DNA of 64,000 bases from Vreelandella azerica (GTDB lineage Bacteria; Pseudomonadota; Gammaproteobacteria; Pseudomonadales; Halomonadaceae). A program made the position numbers and the translations under genes. The notes below the pieces were generated by a model, which saw only the letters and a program-made list of their open reading frames with translations, searched no databases and was not told where the DNA came from. Below are positions 36,846 through 47,204 of this stretch, piece by piece (the first letter of the stretch is position 1; every line of letters begins with the position of its first letter). Location of the stretch: contig NZ_JABFHI010000006.1 in NCBI RefSeq assembly GCF_013112225.1, positions 97,749-161,748 on the forward strand. Direction: 5' to 3'.

Positions 36846-37622
36846 TCACTTCTCAACAAACGCCCGTTCAATTACATAGTCGCCCGGCTCACCCATACGC
36901 GGTGAGATATTCAGGCCCAGCTCATCCAGCAGAGCGCTGGTGTCATCCAGCATGGCGGGGCTGCCGCAGATCATGGCGCGGTCCTGGCGCGGGTCAATCG
37001 CCGGCAAGCCAGTGTCGTCGAACAATTTTCCAGTGCGGATATGATCGGTCAGGCGCCCCATGGTGTGGAACTCTTCACGGGTAACTGTTGGGTAATACAC
37101 CAGTTTTTCAGCAATTTCTTCGCCCAGATATTCGTGGGCGGGCATGTCCTGGGTGATAAAGTCAGCGTAGGCCAGCTCAGACGTCTCGCGCACGCCGTGT
37201 ACCAGTACGACCTTTTCAAAACGCTCATAGACTTCCGGGTCAAGAATCAGGCTCATAAAGGGCGCAAGGCCCGTTCCGGTTGAAAGCAGGTAAAGGTTGC
37301 GTCCAGGTAGCAAATCATCAGTGACCAGGGTGCCGGTGGGCTTACGGCTAACCATGATCTTGTCACCAACTTCCAGATGCTGCAGACGCGAGGTCAGCGG
37401 GCCATCCGGCACCTTAATGCTGAAAAACTCCAAGTGATCCTCATAGTTGGGGCTGGCAATCGAGTAAGCACGCATCAGAGGTTTGCCGTCCACTTCCAGG
37501 CCAATCATCACAAACTGGCCGTTTTTGAAGCGCAGGCTGCGCTCTCTTGTGGTGCGAAAGCTGAATAAGGTGTCGTTCCAGTGGTGAACGCTGAGAACTT
37601 CTTCGTGGGCAAACTTGCTCAT
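36846..37622 (-). CDS. fpr: Ferredoxin/flavodoxin-NADP+ reductase Fpr
   Basis: A 258-residue FAD enzyme that exchanges electrons between NADPH and ferredoxin or flavodoxin. FAD-binding RAYSIASPNYEDHLEFF near residue 51, nucleotide-binding STGTGLAPFMSLI near 113, and the C-terminal YVIERAFVEK are all characteristic of the subclass I bacterial enzyme. It is divergent from the LysR gene finR, as in Pseudomonas. Confidence 0.95.
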   Translation of the reverse strand: MSKFAHEEVLSVHHWNDTLFSFRTTRERSLRFKNGQFVMIGLEVDGKPLMRAYSIASPNYEDHLEFFSIKVPDGPLTSRLQHLEVGDKIMVSRKPTGTLVTDDLLPGRNLYLLSTGTGLAPFMSLILDPEVYERFEKVVLVHGVRETSELAYADFITQDMPAHEYLGEEIAEKLVYYPTVTREEFHTMGRLTDHIRTGKLFDDTGLPAIDPRQDRAMICGSPAMLDDTSALLDELGLNISPRMGEPGDYVIERAFVEK

Positions 37623-37656
37623 GGTGTCTCCGATAAGGCGTTAAAAAAAAGCGTTT

Positions 37657-37675
37657 TTATTCATAAAGTGAATAA
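37657..37675. promoter_or_regulatory. Probable FinR operator in the fpr-finR gap
   Basis: TTATTCA (37657-37663), TAAAG spacer, TGAATAA (37669-37675): a perfect 7-base dyad containing the T-N11-A core of LysR sites, about 35 bases upstream of the fpr start. Confidence 0.65.
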
Positions 37676-37779
37676 AAGATCAGTTTACTGTTGCATCTTA
37701 GTCTAAAAAAATGCCATATATCTGTTAAGTCAATAATATTGATAACGCTTATCCAGCATATAGATATAGGTCAATGTTT

Positions 37780-38706
37780 ATGCATTTCACCTTGCGCCAG
37801 TTAGAGGTCTTTGTCGCCGTAGCCCAGCACGAGAGCGTCTCGTATGCTGCCCGGACGCTGGCTATGTCGCAATCGGCGACCAGCACCGCGCTGGCCGAGT
37901 TGGAGCGCCAGTTTGACTGCCAGCTACTGGATCGACAGGGCAAGCGCCTGAAACTCAATGCATTAGGGTTTCAGCTATTGCCCAAGGCGGTGGCGCTGCT
38001 TGATCGCGGTGAAGAAATTGAAGGCTTGCTGCGCGGCCAGAAGGGCGTCGGCACCCTGCATGTGGGTGCCACGCTGACGATCGGCAATTACCTAGCAACG
38101 CTGCTGATCAGTGATTTCATGCAGCGTTTCCCCGGTAGCCGGGCACGCCTGGCGGTGCGCAATACCCGACACATTGTTGAAGGCGTGCGTCAGCACACTC
38201 TCGATATCGGCCTGATTGAGGGGCATTGCGATGATGAAAGCATTATCAGCCAGCCCTGGGTGGATGATGAGCTGTGCGTATTCTGCTCACCGCGTCACCC
38301 TCTGGCAGGGCGTGAGCGGCTGGAGCTAGAAGAACTGCTGCGCGAGGACTGGATCATGCGTGAAGAAGGCTCAGGCACGCGGCTGACGCTTGAGCAGGCC
38401 GCCCGCCATCGCCGCAGCCGTTTTAACACTTTGTTGGAGCTTGAGCATACGGAAGGTATCAAGCGGGCGGTGGAGTCGGGGTTGGGCATTGGCTGCGTTT
38501 CCCGGCTGGCGCTACGCGATGCGTTTCGTCGCGGCAGCCTGGTGCCACTGCCGACCCCTGAACTTGATCTTAAGCGCCAGTTCACCTTTATCTGGCACCG
38601 GCACAAGTACCTGACTCCCGGCGTGCGCGAATTTCTACGCGTTTGCCGGGAAATGACCGCTGATGCTCAGCGCAGCGATGAGATTGAGTTACCGCCGGTT
38701 CTATGA
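37780..38706 (+). CDS. finR: LysR-type regulator FinR
   Basis: A 308-residue LysR regulator. The winged HTH is LTLRQLEVF-like with SYAARTLAMSQSATSTALAELERQ; the effector domain has LHVGATLTIGNYLATLL and REDWIMREEGSGTR. Its divergent position from fpr matches finR of Pseudomonas, where it activates fpr under redox stress. The second ATG (37780) was chosen because AGG lies 9 bases before it; the first (37774) has no room for a ribosome-binding site. Confidence 0.88.
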   Translation: MHFTLRQLEVFVAVAQHESVSYAARTLAMSQSATSTALAELERQFDCQLLDRQGKRLKLNALGFQLLPKAVALLDRGEEIEGLLRGQKGVGTLHVGATLTIGNYLATLLISDFMQRFPGSRARLAVRNTRHIVEGVRQHTLDIGLIEGHCDDESIISQPWVDDELCVFCSPRHPLAGRERLELEELLREDWIMREEGSGTRLTLEQAARHRRSRFNTLLELEHTEGIKRAVESGLGIGCVSRLALRDAFRRGSLVPLPTPELDLKRQFTFIWHRHKYLTPGVREFLRVCREMTADAQRSDEIELPPVL

Positions 38707-38726
38707 AAACGACATTGATGAAAGTG

Positions 38727-39158
38727 TTAACGTAAATCGCTGACGGCGTTTTGGATATCGGCCAGCGACGCCTTGCTAAGGTCTTTTGAAAGCGTATGAA
38801 TGACCAGCTTTTGAGTCGTGTTATCTAACTTTTCACGCAGCAAACCAAGAAATTTAGGTGGCGCAACCATGATGAGCTTTTCCATACTATTATCGACGCG
38901 GGCGCTATACAGACGCTGAGCGACTTCCTTGGCAAATAGTTCGTTTTCATGCTGCGAGGCTGCCCCTTCTTCACCAGATGAGCGTGCTGACGTTGATGCT
39001 GATTCATGGACATCAGCACCACGGCGGTCGGTGATCAGATCCCCTTCATGCAGCCTGCCCTCTGCATGTGCCAGGCTGTCGTGCTCAGTGAGATCCAACG
39101 CATCACGGGTAAAGATACGTGCACGGGCGGCGTCAGCTACCACGATATAGGTGGTCAT
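38727..39158 (-). CDS. Host-attachment-protein family protein
   Basis: A 143-residue protein of the family annotated as required for attachment to host cells, which resembles a release-factor eRF1-like fold. Motifs are TTYIVVADAARARIFTRD at the start, then LITDRRGADVHES, and KLIMVAPPKFLGLLREKLD near the middle. Its role in free-living bacteria is not known. It ends 20 bases from the convergent finR stop. Confidence 0.8.
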   Translation of the reverse strand: MTTYIVVADAARARIFTRDALDLTEHDSLAHAEGRLHEGDLITDRRGADVHESASTSARSSGEEGAASQHENELFAKEVAQRLYSARVDNSMEKLIMVAPPKFLGLLREKLDNTTQKLVIHTLSKDLSKASLADIQNAVSDLR

Positions 39159-39289
39159 CGTTGTACGTCCTCCTTGCCATTAGTTGCTCTTTCACCATGG
39201 CAAGTGTTCGCCGTTTGGTCAAACTCATATGAAAAACTACAGTTGCAGAGGCGCGAGTGCTGGGCACAATACGAATTTATGGATGACAG

Positions 39290-39895
39290 ATGAATTTTAC
39301 TGAACCTATGCCAAATACTTTCATTACGGCCAGTCATTGGCGTAACCGCTACCTGCTGATGCGCCACGGCCATAGCCAGGCCAATCAGGCCGGCATTATC
39401 ATCAGCTCACCTGAGCAGGGGCTTAACGGCTATGGCTTATCACCCAACGGCGAGCAGCAGCTGGCTGAGGTAGTGAGTGGGTGGGCGTGGCCAGTGCCCA
39501 CACGCATCGTGCATTCGGACTTTTTACGTACTACCCAGACGGCGGCGCGTGTGGCCACACACTTTGGCCTGCCGCTGATAGCCGAGCAGGGTCTGCGCGA
39601 GCGATTTTTCGGCGCTTTTGATACCCAGCCAGATACTTGCTACGCCAAGGTGTGGGCGCAGGATGCCGTATCTGCTGAGCACCGCTGGCAGGGCGTAGAA
39701 GCCGTCAGCCAGGTGGCTGCGCGGATGTGCACGGTGATTGATGGTTGGGAAGCGCGCGCGCAGGATGAAACCATCCTGCTGGTCAGCCATGGCGACCCGC
39801 TGCAAATCCTGCTGACGGCATTGTCCAAGAAGCCGCTGACCCAGCACCGCGATCAGACAGCCCTGGCACCGGCCAGCATAACGCCATGGCCCTAG
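39290..39895 (+). CDS. Histidine phosphatase (phosphoglycerate-mutase-like) protein
   Basis: A 201-residue member of the histidine phosphatase superfamily. The catalytic RHGHS is in [14 protein letters not shown] near residue 24, the second Arg in [11 protein letters not shown], the Glu in RERFFG, and the second His in [11 protein letters not shown]. The substrate is unknown. Its last codons overlap the convergent aapP stop codon: the two genes share a CTAG. Confidence 0.85.
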   Translation: MNFTEPMPNTFITASHWRNRYLLMRHGHSQANQAGIIISSPEQGLNGYGLSPNGEQQLAEVVSGWAWPVPTRIVHSDFLRTTQTAARVATHFGLPLIAEQGLRERFFGAFDTQPDTCYAKVWAQDAVSAEHRWQGVEAVSQVAARMCTVIDGWEARAQDETILLVSHGDPLQILLTALSKKPLTQHRDQTALAPASITPWP

Positions 39896-40653
39896 TGCCC
39901 CAGAATCTGACTGAGAAACAGCTGGGTACGCTCGGATTGCGGGTCGTTGAAGAAAGGTTCTGGCGCGTTTTCCTCGATGATCTGGCCCTGATCCATAAAA
40001 ATCACCCTGTCGGCCACGGTTTTGGCAAAGCCCATTTCGTGGGTGACACACAGCATGGTCATGCCTTCTTCAGCCAGCTCAACCATGACATCCAACACTT
40101 CCTTGATCATCTCTGGGTCCAGGGCTGACGTTGGTTCGTCAAACAGCATGACCTCCGGATGCATGCACAGCGAGCGGGCAATCGCCACGCGCTGCTGCTG
40201 GCCGCCAGACAGCTGACCCGGGTACTTGAGCGCTTGCTCAGCAATACGTACCCGTTCCAGGTATTGCATGGCCAGTTCTTCGGCTTCCTTGCGCGGTTTC
40301 TTTTGCACCCACATGGGCGCAATACAGCAGTTCTCCAGCACGCTCAGATGCGGGAACAGGTTAAAGTGCTGAAACACCATGCCCACGCTGCGGCGTATCT
40401 GCTCAATGCGCTTCACGTCCTGAGTCAAGGGCACGCCGCCTACCGTGATATCCCCTTGCTGGTGCTCTTCAAGGTGATTGATACAGCGGATCATGGTGGA
40501 TTTGCCGGAGCCGGATGGCCCACAGATCACGATGCGCTCACCGCGTCTTACCTGCAGATTGATATCGCGCAGAACATGGAAATCGCCATACCACTTGTTG
40601 ACGTTATGCATTTCGACCATCAGGTCTGCGTTGTCGATCGCTGTTTGTGCCAT
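39892..40653 (-). CDS. aapP: Amino-acid ABC transporter ATP-binding protein AapP
   Basis: A 253-residue ATPase of the polar/general amino-acid importer. Walker [17 protein letters not shown] near residue 45, signature [15 protein letters not shown], Walker [14 protein letters not shown] and the switch His in CVTHEMGF. It follows aapM on the same strand after 75 bases. A GTG four codons upstream (40665) is an alternative start. Confidence 0.93.
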   Translation of the reverse strand: MAQTAIDNADLMVEMHNVNKWYGDFHVLRDINLQVRRGERIVICGPSGSGKSTMIRCINHLEEHQQGDITVGGVPLTQDVKRIEQIRRSVGMVFQHFNLFPHLSVLENCCIAPMWVQKKPRKEAEELAMQYLERVRIAEQALKYPGQLSGGQQQRVAIARSLCMHPEVMLFDEPTSALDPEMIKEVLDVMVELAEEGMTMLCVTHEMGFAKTVADRVIFMDQGQIIEENAPEPFFNDPQSERTQLFLSQILGH

Positions 40654-40728
40654 AGCGATATTCACCCTGTTTTATAAACTGTTATTAAATAAGCCAGTCT
40701 TTAATAGATCGTTGTTCAGTAACGGCTG

Positions 40729-41829
40729 CTAGTTCCGGTGGCCGGTATGCAGTTTGCGCTCAAGGTATTGGCTGTAGCGCGACATGCTGAAACAGAAAAT
40801 CCAGAACATGAAGGCGGCAAACACATAGCCTTCCAGCGAGAAGCCCAGCCAGCGTGAATCCGACAGGGCTGCCTGGACGATACCCAGTAGATCAAACAGC
40901 CCGATGATCATCACCAGGGTGGTGTCCTTGAACAGCGAGATAAAGGTATTGACGATACCGGGAATCATCATCTTCAGCGCCTGGGGCAGTACAATCAGGC
41001 CCATGCGTTTCCAGTAGGTCATCCCCAAGGCGGCGGCAGCCTCTTCCTGGCCCTTGGGGATGGCCTGAAGCCCCCCGCGAATAACCTCCGCCATATAGGC
41101 ACTCTGGAACAGGGTAATGCCGATCAGCGCCCGTACCAGGCGATCAATGTTTATATCCCCGGGCAAAAACAACGGCAGCATGACCGAGGCCATGAACAGA
41201 ATGGTAATCAGAGGCACGCCGCGCCAGAACTCGATAAATACCACGCAAAAGCTTTTTACAATCGGCATTTCCGAGCGCCGCCCAAGCGCCAGCATGATGC
41301 CAATTGGCAATGCCGCTATCATACCGACCGTGGCCAGCAGCAGGGTCAGCATCAGGCCGCCCCACTGGCTGGTGGGTACAACGGTCAGGTTGAAATAGCC
41401 ACCATGCAGCAATACGAACGCGATAACGGGAAATGCCAGCAGGGCAAAGGCGGCAACCCAACGTTTTAAGGGCAAGCGGGGAATCGCTAGCCAGGCAATC
41501 AGCGTAAAGAAGCCGGCAAATATAATATTGGGCCGCCAGGTTTCCTCACTGGGGTAGAGCCCGTAGATAAACTGACTGAAACGGGCGTTCACAAACACCC
41601 AGCAGGCGCCTTCGCGGGAGCAATCGTCGCGGCTGGTGCCGATCCAGTCAGCGTTGATAAAAGCCCACTGTATGGCGGGCACAAATAACAGGTAAACCAG
41701 ATAAAGCCCGATCAAGGTAAACAGCGAATTGATCGGGCCGTTGAACAGGTTGGCGCGTAGCCAGGCCAACGGGCCAATCACACTCTTGGGGGCTGGCCTT
41801 TCAGGGATCATGTCACGATTATGAATCAT
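40729..41829 (-). CDS. aapM: General L-amino-acid ABC permease AapM
   Basis: A 366-residue permease with an N-terminal extension and about eight helices. The MalF/HisM-type ABC motif is EVIRGGLQAIPKGQEEAAAALGM, the loop that contacts the ATPase. The SRDDCSREGACWVF loop between helices is typical of AapM. GAGGAT precedes the ATG at 41829; a TTG start overlapping aapQ is possible. The operon order is aapJ-aapQ-aapM-aapP. Confidence 0.92.
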   Translation of the reverse strand: MIHNRDMIPERPAPKSVIGPLAWLRANLFNGPINSLFTLIGLYLVYLLFVPAIQWAFINADWIGTSRDDCSREGACWVFVNARFSQFIYGLYPSEETWRPNIIFAGFFTLIAWLAIPRLPLKRWVAAFALLAFPVIAFVLLHGGYFNLTVVPTSQWGGLMLTLLLATVGMIAALPIGIMLALGRRSEMPIVKSFCVVFIEFWRGVPLITILFMASVMLPLFLPGDINIDRLVRALIGITLFQSAYMAEVIRGGLQAIPKGQEEAAAALGMTYWKRMGLIVLPQALKMMIPGIVNTFISLFKDTTLVMIIGLFDLLGIVQAALSDSRWLGFSLEGYVFAAFMFWIFCFSMSRYSQYLERKLHTGHRN

Positions 41830-41848
41830 CTTGTTATCCTCATCAGGC

Positions 41849-43039
41849 CTAGCGTTCAACCAGTGCCACGCGGGCGTTGAACCAGTTCATGAACATCGAC
41901 ACCAACAGGCTGATAGTGAGATATACCGCCATGGTCATGGCAATTACCTCTATCGCTTGCCCCGTCTGGTTGAGCGTTGTGCCAGCAAACACCGAGACCA
42001 GATCGGGATAGCCAATCGCCGTGGCCAGCGATGAGTTCTTGATCAGGTTGAGATACTGACTGGTCAACGGCGGAATAATCACCCGCATGGCCTGAGGAAT
42101 GACAATCAGCTTAAGAATCAGATTGCGCGGCAGGCTCAATGCCTGGGCCGCTTCCGTCTGGCCGTGGGAAATCGCCTGGATACCTGAGCGGACAATTTCG
42201 GCGATAAACGACGCCGTGTAGATTGAGAGGGCCAGCCACAGGGCGAGAAATTCAGGGATCACGGTAATGCCGCCGCGGAAGTTGAAGCCGCGCAGTTCAG
42301 GCATTTCCCAGGTTACCGGCACACCGGTAGCGATCAGCACCACAAGCGGCAGACCAAAGATCAGCACCAATGATAACCAGCCAGCGGGGATGCGTTTACC
42401 GGTCGCTTCATGACGGCGTTTGTTCCAGATCATCAGCGCAATACTGGCGGCAATGGCCACCAGGAAGGTGGCGGGAATCAACCCAAAGCCGGATTCGAAC
42501 AGCGGCTGAGGCAGGTACAGCCCGCGCACATTTAGAAAAATGGCTTCTCCAAAGGCCATGCTTTCCCGAGCGCTAGGCAGGGTGCGTAAGACGGCGAAGT
42601 ACCAGAAAAAAATCTGTAGTAACAAAGGGATATTACGGAAGGTTTCGATATAGACATTGGCAAGACGCGCAATCAGCCAATTAGGTGACAGCCGAGCGAT
42701 GCCAACGGTAAAACCAATAATCGTCGCTGCCAACACGCCCAGGCCGCCGACCAGCAGGGTATTGAGCAGGCCAACAACAAAGGTGCGTCCGTAAGTGCTT
42801 TGCGACGAGTAATCGATCAGGCTTTGAACTATGCCAAAGCCGGCAGTATTACTCAGGAAACCAAACCCGGTGGTGATGCCACGTTCGGATAAGTTGTCCT
42901 GAGTATTACCGACAATATAGAGAAGAAAGGCAGCAACGGCGGTAATCAGCAACAGCTGAAAGATAAGCGCTCGCTTGGCCCTGTCTCGCCAGAACGGGGG
43001 CTTTTGGCCTGCCGGGCGAGGAGTGGATTTTACAGACAT
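41849..43039 (-). CDS. aapQ: General L-amino-acid ABC permease AapQ
   Basis: A 396-residue permease with about eight helices. The coupling loop is EIVRSGIQAISHGQTEAAQALSL, and NIPLLLQIFFWYF is a family-typical helix start. It lies downstream of aapJ after a hairpin and 20 bases before aapM. Confidence 0.93.
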   Translation of the reverse strand: MSVKSTPRPAGQKPPFWRDRAKRALIFQLLLITAVAAFLLYIVGNTQDNLSERGITTGFGFLSNTAGFGIVQSLIDYSSQSTYGRTFVVGLLNTLLVGGLGVLAATIIGFTVGIARLSPNWLIARLANVYIETFRNIPLLLQIFFWYFAVLRTLPSARESMAFGEAIFLNVRGLYLPQPLFESGFGLIPATFLVAIAASIALMIWNKRRHEATGKRIPAGWLSLVLIFGLPLVVLIATGVPVTWEMPELRGFNFRGGITVIPEFLALWLALSIYTASFIAEIVRSGIQAISHGQTEAAQALSLPRNLILKLIVIPQAMRVIIPPLTSQYLNLIKNSSLATAIGYPDLVSVFAGTTLNQTGQAIEVIAMTMAVYLTISLLVSMFMNWFNARVALVER

Positions 43040-43076
43040 GGGTGGCGTCTCCGTGGCACAAAAACACGATCAAGAA

Positions 43077-43094
43077 GCCCGCCTTGCGGCGGGC
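43077..43094 (-). terminator. Intercistronic hairpin between aapJ and aapQ
   Basis: GCCCGCC (43077-43083) pairs with GGCGGGC (43088-43094) around TTGC. There is no T-tract, so it is better read as an mRNA-stabilising or partial-termination element that favours the binding-protein message. Confidence 0.6.
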
Positions 43095-43112
43095 CTGGAT
43101 TACACGGGACGC

Positions 43113-44138
43113 TTAACGGATGGGCGGTGCGTACTGCAGGCCGCCATCGGTCCAGAGTGCGTTGACACCGCGCTCAATCTGCAGCGGTGACTCCATGCCA
43201 ACGTTGCGGTCATAGATTTCTGAGTAGTTGCCGACTTGGCTGATGATGTTGTAAGCCCAGTCAGCTTCCAGCCCCATGCCTTCACCGTAGTTGCCATCCT
43301 GGCCAAGCAGACGCACGATATTGGGATTCTCGGATTCAAGCATCTCGTCAACGTTTTCACTGCTGATGCCAAGTTCTTCTGCATTCAGCAGGGCAAACAG
43401 CGACCATTTGACGATATTGAACCATTCGTCATCGCCCTGGCGTACGGAAGGCCCAAGCGGTTCTTTGGAGATAACGTCGCTGAGGATCACGGAAGCATCC
43501 GGGTCATCCAACTGGATACGCAGTGCCGCCAGCTGGGAAGTATCAGAGGTCAGGACATCACAGCGGCCGGCCTGGTAGCCGCCAACGGTCTGCTCCGAAG
43601 TATCAAACACGATGGGGTCAAATTCCATGTCGTTGGCACGGAAATAGTCTGCCAGGTTAAGCTCGGTAGTCGTACCTGCCTGAATACAGATGGCGGCACC
43701 GCCGAGCTCAGAGGCGCTAGAGATACCCAGGTCACGGCTGATCATAAAGCCCTGGCCATCGTAGAAGCTGACACCTGCAAAGTTGATTCCCAGGGTGGTA
43801 TCGCGGGTGGTTGTCCAGGTGGTGTTACGCGACAGCACATCCACTTCGCCGGATTGCAGCGCAGTGAAGCGCTCGACGGCATTGAGGGATACATAGTCAA
43901 CGGCATCGGCATCACCCAGCACAGCAGCGGCGACCGCACGGCAGACATCCACGTCCAGGCCTTGCCAGTTGCCATCGTCGTCGGGTGCTGAAAAGCCGGG
44001 CAGACCATCGCTGACGCCGCAGCGCACGGCGCCACGCTCCATTGTATCTTCTAGAGTAGAAGCATGGGCACTGGAAATACTGGCCAGGGCCAGTGCACTC
44101 GTGGACACTGCGAGAACCAGGTTCTTCTTGTTTAGCAT
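43113..44138 (-). CDS. aapJ: General L-amino-acid periplasmic binding protein AapJ
   Basis: A 341-residue binding protein with a signal peptide (about 1-26, ending AHA|S). The AapJ pattern is clear: VRCGVSDGLPGFSAPDDDGNW, GLDVDVCRAVAAAVLGD, and VDVLSRNTTWTTTRD. It lies first in aapJQMP. The 230-base gap to speE presumably holds the promoter; no hexamers were assigned. Confidence 0.93.
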   Translation of the reverse strand: MLNKKNLVLAVSTSALALASISSAHASTLEDTMERGAVRCGVSDGLPGFSAPDDDGNWQGLDVDVCRAVAAAVLGDADAVDYVSLNAVERFTALQSGEVDVLSRNTTWTTTRDTTLGINFAGVSFYDGQGFMISRDLGISSASELGGAAICIQAGTTTELNLADYFRANDMEFDPIVFDTSEQTVGGYQAGRCDVLTSDTSQLAALRIQLDDPDASVILSDVISKEPLGPSVRQGDDEWFNIVKWSLFALLNAEELGISSENVDEMLESENPNIVRLLGQDGNYGEGMGLEADWAYNIISQVGNYSEIYDRNVGMESPLQIERGVNALWTDGGLQYAPPIR

Positions 44139-44371
44139 GGGAATTCACCTTACGTGGTTAAGTGTCGTTACGTCTTTTGATAAACGCATGCCAAGGCATG
44201 TCACTGAAACCTAGCAAGGAAAGTGCCATCAAGGGTATGGTTCTGAATTCAGCGCTTTTCAACGCAAATTATTCTCTGCTAAAGACACACCTGCGAAACA
44301 TTGCTGCTCACAAGTGTGCCATTTAGACGTTTGTCGTCACCAAAAAGGTGCAAGGTTTAGCTAGGCAAGGT

Positions 44372-45247
44372 TCAGCTGACAGGTGTTTCATCCAATGCCT
44401 GGCGCATGAAAGGCGGGAGTGTCAGGGCGCCGCGGTGGGCCGCCAGCGTATAGTACTGAAGCGGCATTGTGTGTTCGGCAACTGCCTCTTCACGAAAGCT
44501 CTCAACCGAACATTGCTTGCCTGCCAGGGTGACGCTCCACCAGCCAGAGGGATAAACCGGCTGGGGGAACGGCAGGGTGGCGACGCTGGAAAAACCGGCT
44601 TCACGCATATCCCGGCGTAGTTCCCGAATGATGGAACCGCTGTGGTAAAGCGGTGATTCACTCTGCTGCACCATCACGCCGCCCGGCTTGAGGATGCGGT
44701 GGCAACGGGTCAGGAACTCGGTCTTGAACAGCCCTTCAGCAGGACCAACCGGGTCGGTGGAGTCAATAATCAGCACATCAATGCTCTCATCCTCCGCCTC
44801 ATCGACCCACTTGACGCCGTCAGCAAACAGCAGCTCAGCGCGGGGGTCGTCATTGGCGTCCACCAAGGCTGGGAAGAAGCGCTCGGCTGCCTTGGTGACT
44901 TCTTCATCAATGTCGATCTGAGTGACGTGCTGAACACTCGGATGGCGCAACACTTCTTTCAGCGTGCCGCAGTCGCCGCCACCAATAATCACCACCCGCT
45001 CAGGCTGCTGATGGGTGAACAGGGCCGGATGGGCAATCATCTCGTGGTAAAGAAAGTTGTCGCGATCGGTCAGCATCACACAGCCATCCAGCACCATCAG
45101 GTTACCAAATGTCTCAGTGGCGTAGACTTCCAGGTGCTGATAGGCGCTTTGTACATCCAGCAGCTTTTCGCTGACTTTTAACGAAAAGGCACTGCCGTGG
45201 CGATCAAAAACTTCGGTAAACCACTGGTTGTCAGCAAGCGGGCTCAT
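44372..45247 (-). CDS. speE: Polyamine aminopropyltransferase (spermidine synthase) SpeE
   Basis: A 291-residue enzyme that transfers aminopropyl groups from decarboxylated SAM to putrescine. The SAM-type site is [18 protein letters not shown] near residue 86, and the catalytic segment is [15 protein letters not shown]. Its ATG overlaps the hemE stop (ATGA), so it is translationally coupled to hemE. Confidence 0.95.
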   Translation of the reverse strand: MSPLADNQWFTEVFDRHGSAFSLKVSEKLLDVQSAYQHLEVYATETFGNLMVLDGCVMLTDRDNFLYHEMIAHPALFTHQQPERVVIIGGGDCGTLKEVLRHPSVQHVTQIDIDEEVTKAAERFFPALVDANDDPRAELLFADGVKWVDEAEDESIDVLIIDSTDPVGPAEGLFKTEFLTRCHRILKPGGVMVQQSESPLYHSGSIIRELRRDMREAGFSSVATLPFPQPVYPSGWWSVTLAGKQCSVESFREEAVAEHTMPLQYYTLAAHRGALTLPPFMRQALDETPVS

Positions 45248-46326
45248 TGAACGCTGATCTCCCTGTGATATTGAGGGCTGAGTTCGTGGAGCGCTTCCAT
45301 GAAGGCGGTCACGTTGTCCGGGTTGGTGAACTGGCTGATGCCGTGGCCCAGGTTGAACACATGCCCCGGGCCGTGGCCATAGCTTTCCAGTACCCGCGCG
45401 ACTTCAGCACGAATGGCTGACGGGCGGGCAAACAGGACGTTGGGATCAAGATTGCCCTGCAAGGCCACCTTATGCCCGACCCGAGCGCGGGCATCAGACA
45501 GCTCGGTTGACCAGTCCAGCCCCAGGGCATCGGCGCCAGCGCAGGCGATATCTTCCAGCCATTGGCCGCCGTTCTTGGTGAACAGGATCACCGGCACGCG
45601 GCGGCCATCGTGATCGCGAATCAGGCCGGAAACAATCTGCTCCATATAGCGCAGTGAAAACTCACGGTAGGCCGGGGTCGACAGGGTGCCGCCCCAGGTA
45701 TCAAAAATCTGTACCGCCTGAGCGCCGGCGCGAATCTGGGCGTTGAGGTAGTCCGTCACCGCATGAGCCAGCTTGTCGAGCAGCTGGTGCATGGCATCCG
45801 GCGTATCGTACAGCATGGTTTTGACGTGGCGGAAATCCTTGCTGGAGCTGCCTTCTACCATGTAAGTGGCTAGCGTCCAGGGGCTGCCGGAGAAACCTAT
45901 CAGTGGCACGCTGCCGTTAAGCTCACGGCGAATGGTGGAGACGGCATTCATCACGTAATCAAGGTCGCGCTCGGCGTCAGGTACTTTCAGTGCCTCTACC
46001 TCGGCAGGGGTGCGCACGGTTTTCTTGAATTTAGGGCCTTCGCCAGTGACGAAATACAGGCCCAGATCCATGGCATCCGGTATGGTCAGAATATCGGAAA
46101 ACAGGATGGCAGCGTCTAACGGGTAACGCTCCAGCGGCTGCATGGTGACCTCGCAGGCCAGATCCTGATTGCGACACAGATCCATGAAGCTGCCGGCATC
46201 GGCGCGGCTGGCGCGGTATTCCGGCAGGTAACGCCCGGCCTGGCGCATCATCCAGACGGGGGTGCGGTCGACTGGCTGGCGGGCCAGGGCGCGCAGGAAA
46301 CGGTCATTTTTTAACACTGACGTCAT
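45244..46326 (-). CDS. hemE: Uroporphyrinogen decarboxylase HemE
   Basis: A 360-residue haem-biosynthesis enzyme. The N-terminal signature [16 protein letters not shown] and the [16 protein letters not shown] motif are diagnostic, with the catalytic Asp in [20 protein letters not shown] context near residue 86. The frame is intact. It heads a two-gene unit with speE. Confidence 0.96.
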   Translation of the reverse strand: MTSVLKNDRFLRALARQPVDRTPVWMMRQAGRYLPEYRASRADAGSFMDLCRNQDLACEVTMQPLERYPLDAAILFSDILTIPDAMDLGLYFVTGEGPKFKKTVRTPAEVEALKVPDAERDLDYVMNAVSTIRRELNGSVPLIGFSGSPWTLATYMVEGSSSKDFRHVKTMLYDTPDAMHQLLDKLAHAVTDYLNAQIRAGAQAVQIFDTWGGTLSTPAYREFSLRYMEQIVSGLIRDHDGRRVPVILFTKNGGQWLEDIACAGADALGLDWSTELSDARARVGHKVALQGNLDPNVLFARPSAIRAEVARVLESYGHGPGHVFNLGHGISQFTNPDNVTAFMEALHELSPQYHREISVQ

Positions 46327-46520
46327 AAGTAAGGCCCTTGAAAAAGTAAGTAAGGCGTTTGGAAAGTAAACAGTGGCGCAATTATAGGGCAGCAGGGGCG
46401 CCGGATGATATGGCCAGGCGCAGGGGAATGCGCGGCAAAGACGTCAACTTCCTGATAACATGCATGGCAACTTTAGACACCGCCAGACCTGAAACGGGTG
46501 TGCTGACACCGAGGTAACCT

Positions 46521-47155
46521 GTGACGATTCGTTTTATTGCTGCTTCCCGGCTGCCCACTCCCTGGGCCACATTTACCATGCATGGCTTCGAAGATGAAGC
46601 AACCGGCAAGGATCACATTGCGCTGACGTTGGGCGATGTAACCGGCGACCCCCGGTGCTGGGGCGTGTTCACTCTGAATGCCTGACCGGCGATGCGCTGT
46701 TTTCGATGCGCTGTGACTGCGGCTATCAGTTGCAGGAAGCGCTCAAGCGCATTGCTGAGGAGGGGCGAGGAGTGCTGTTCTATCTGCGCCAGGAAGGCCG
46801 AGGGATTGGCTTGCTCAACAAGATCCGCGCTTATCATCTGCAGGATGAAGGGGCGGATACCGTAGAAGCTAACGAGCGGTTGGGCTTTGGTGCCGATATG
46901 CGCCGCTATGATCTGTGCGTGCCGATGCTCGATCATCTGGGCATCACGGCGCTCAAGCTGATGACCAATAATCCCCGCAAGGTGGATGCGCTGACCCGTG
47001 ACGGGGTGAACGTAGTTGAGCGGTTGCCGATCACTACCGGCCTGAACCCCCACAACGAGCACTACCTGACCACCAAGGCGGGCAAGCTTGGCCATATGAT
47101 GGCGCTGGAAGATTTCAAACACGCCAGCGATGTGGATATCGAACGCAAGGGTTAG
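46521..47155 (+). CDS. ribA: GTP cyclohydrolase II RibA, frameshifted
   Basis: RibA opens GTP in the first step of riboflavin synthesis. The likely start is GTG 46521 after GAGG. The C-run at 46649-46653 must gain one C to join DVTGDPP with [25 protein letters not shown]. That second part has the zinc-binding Cys pattern C-X10-C-X-C, then RQEGRGIGL and [12 protein letters not shown]. The repaired length is about 211 residues. RibA is normally essential in bacteria lacking uptake, which argues for an error. Confidence 0.92.
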
Positions 47156-47204
47156 CCGTTCGAGTCACAGAAGAAGCTCCGCTTCAAGAGGTGCTTGACG
47201 GTGG

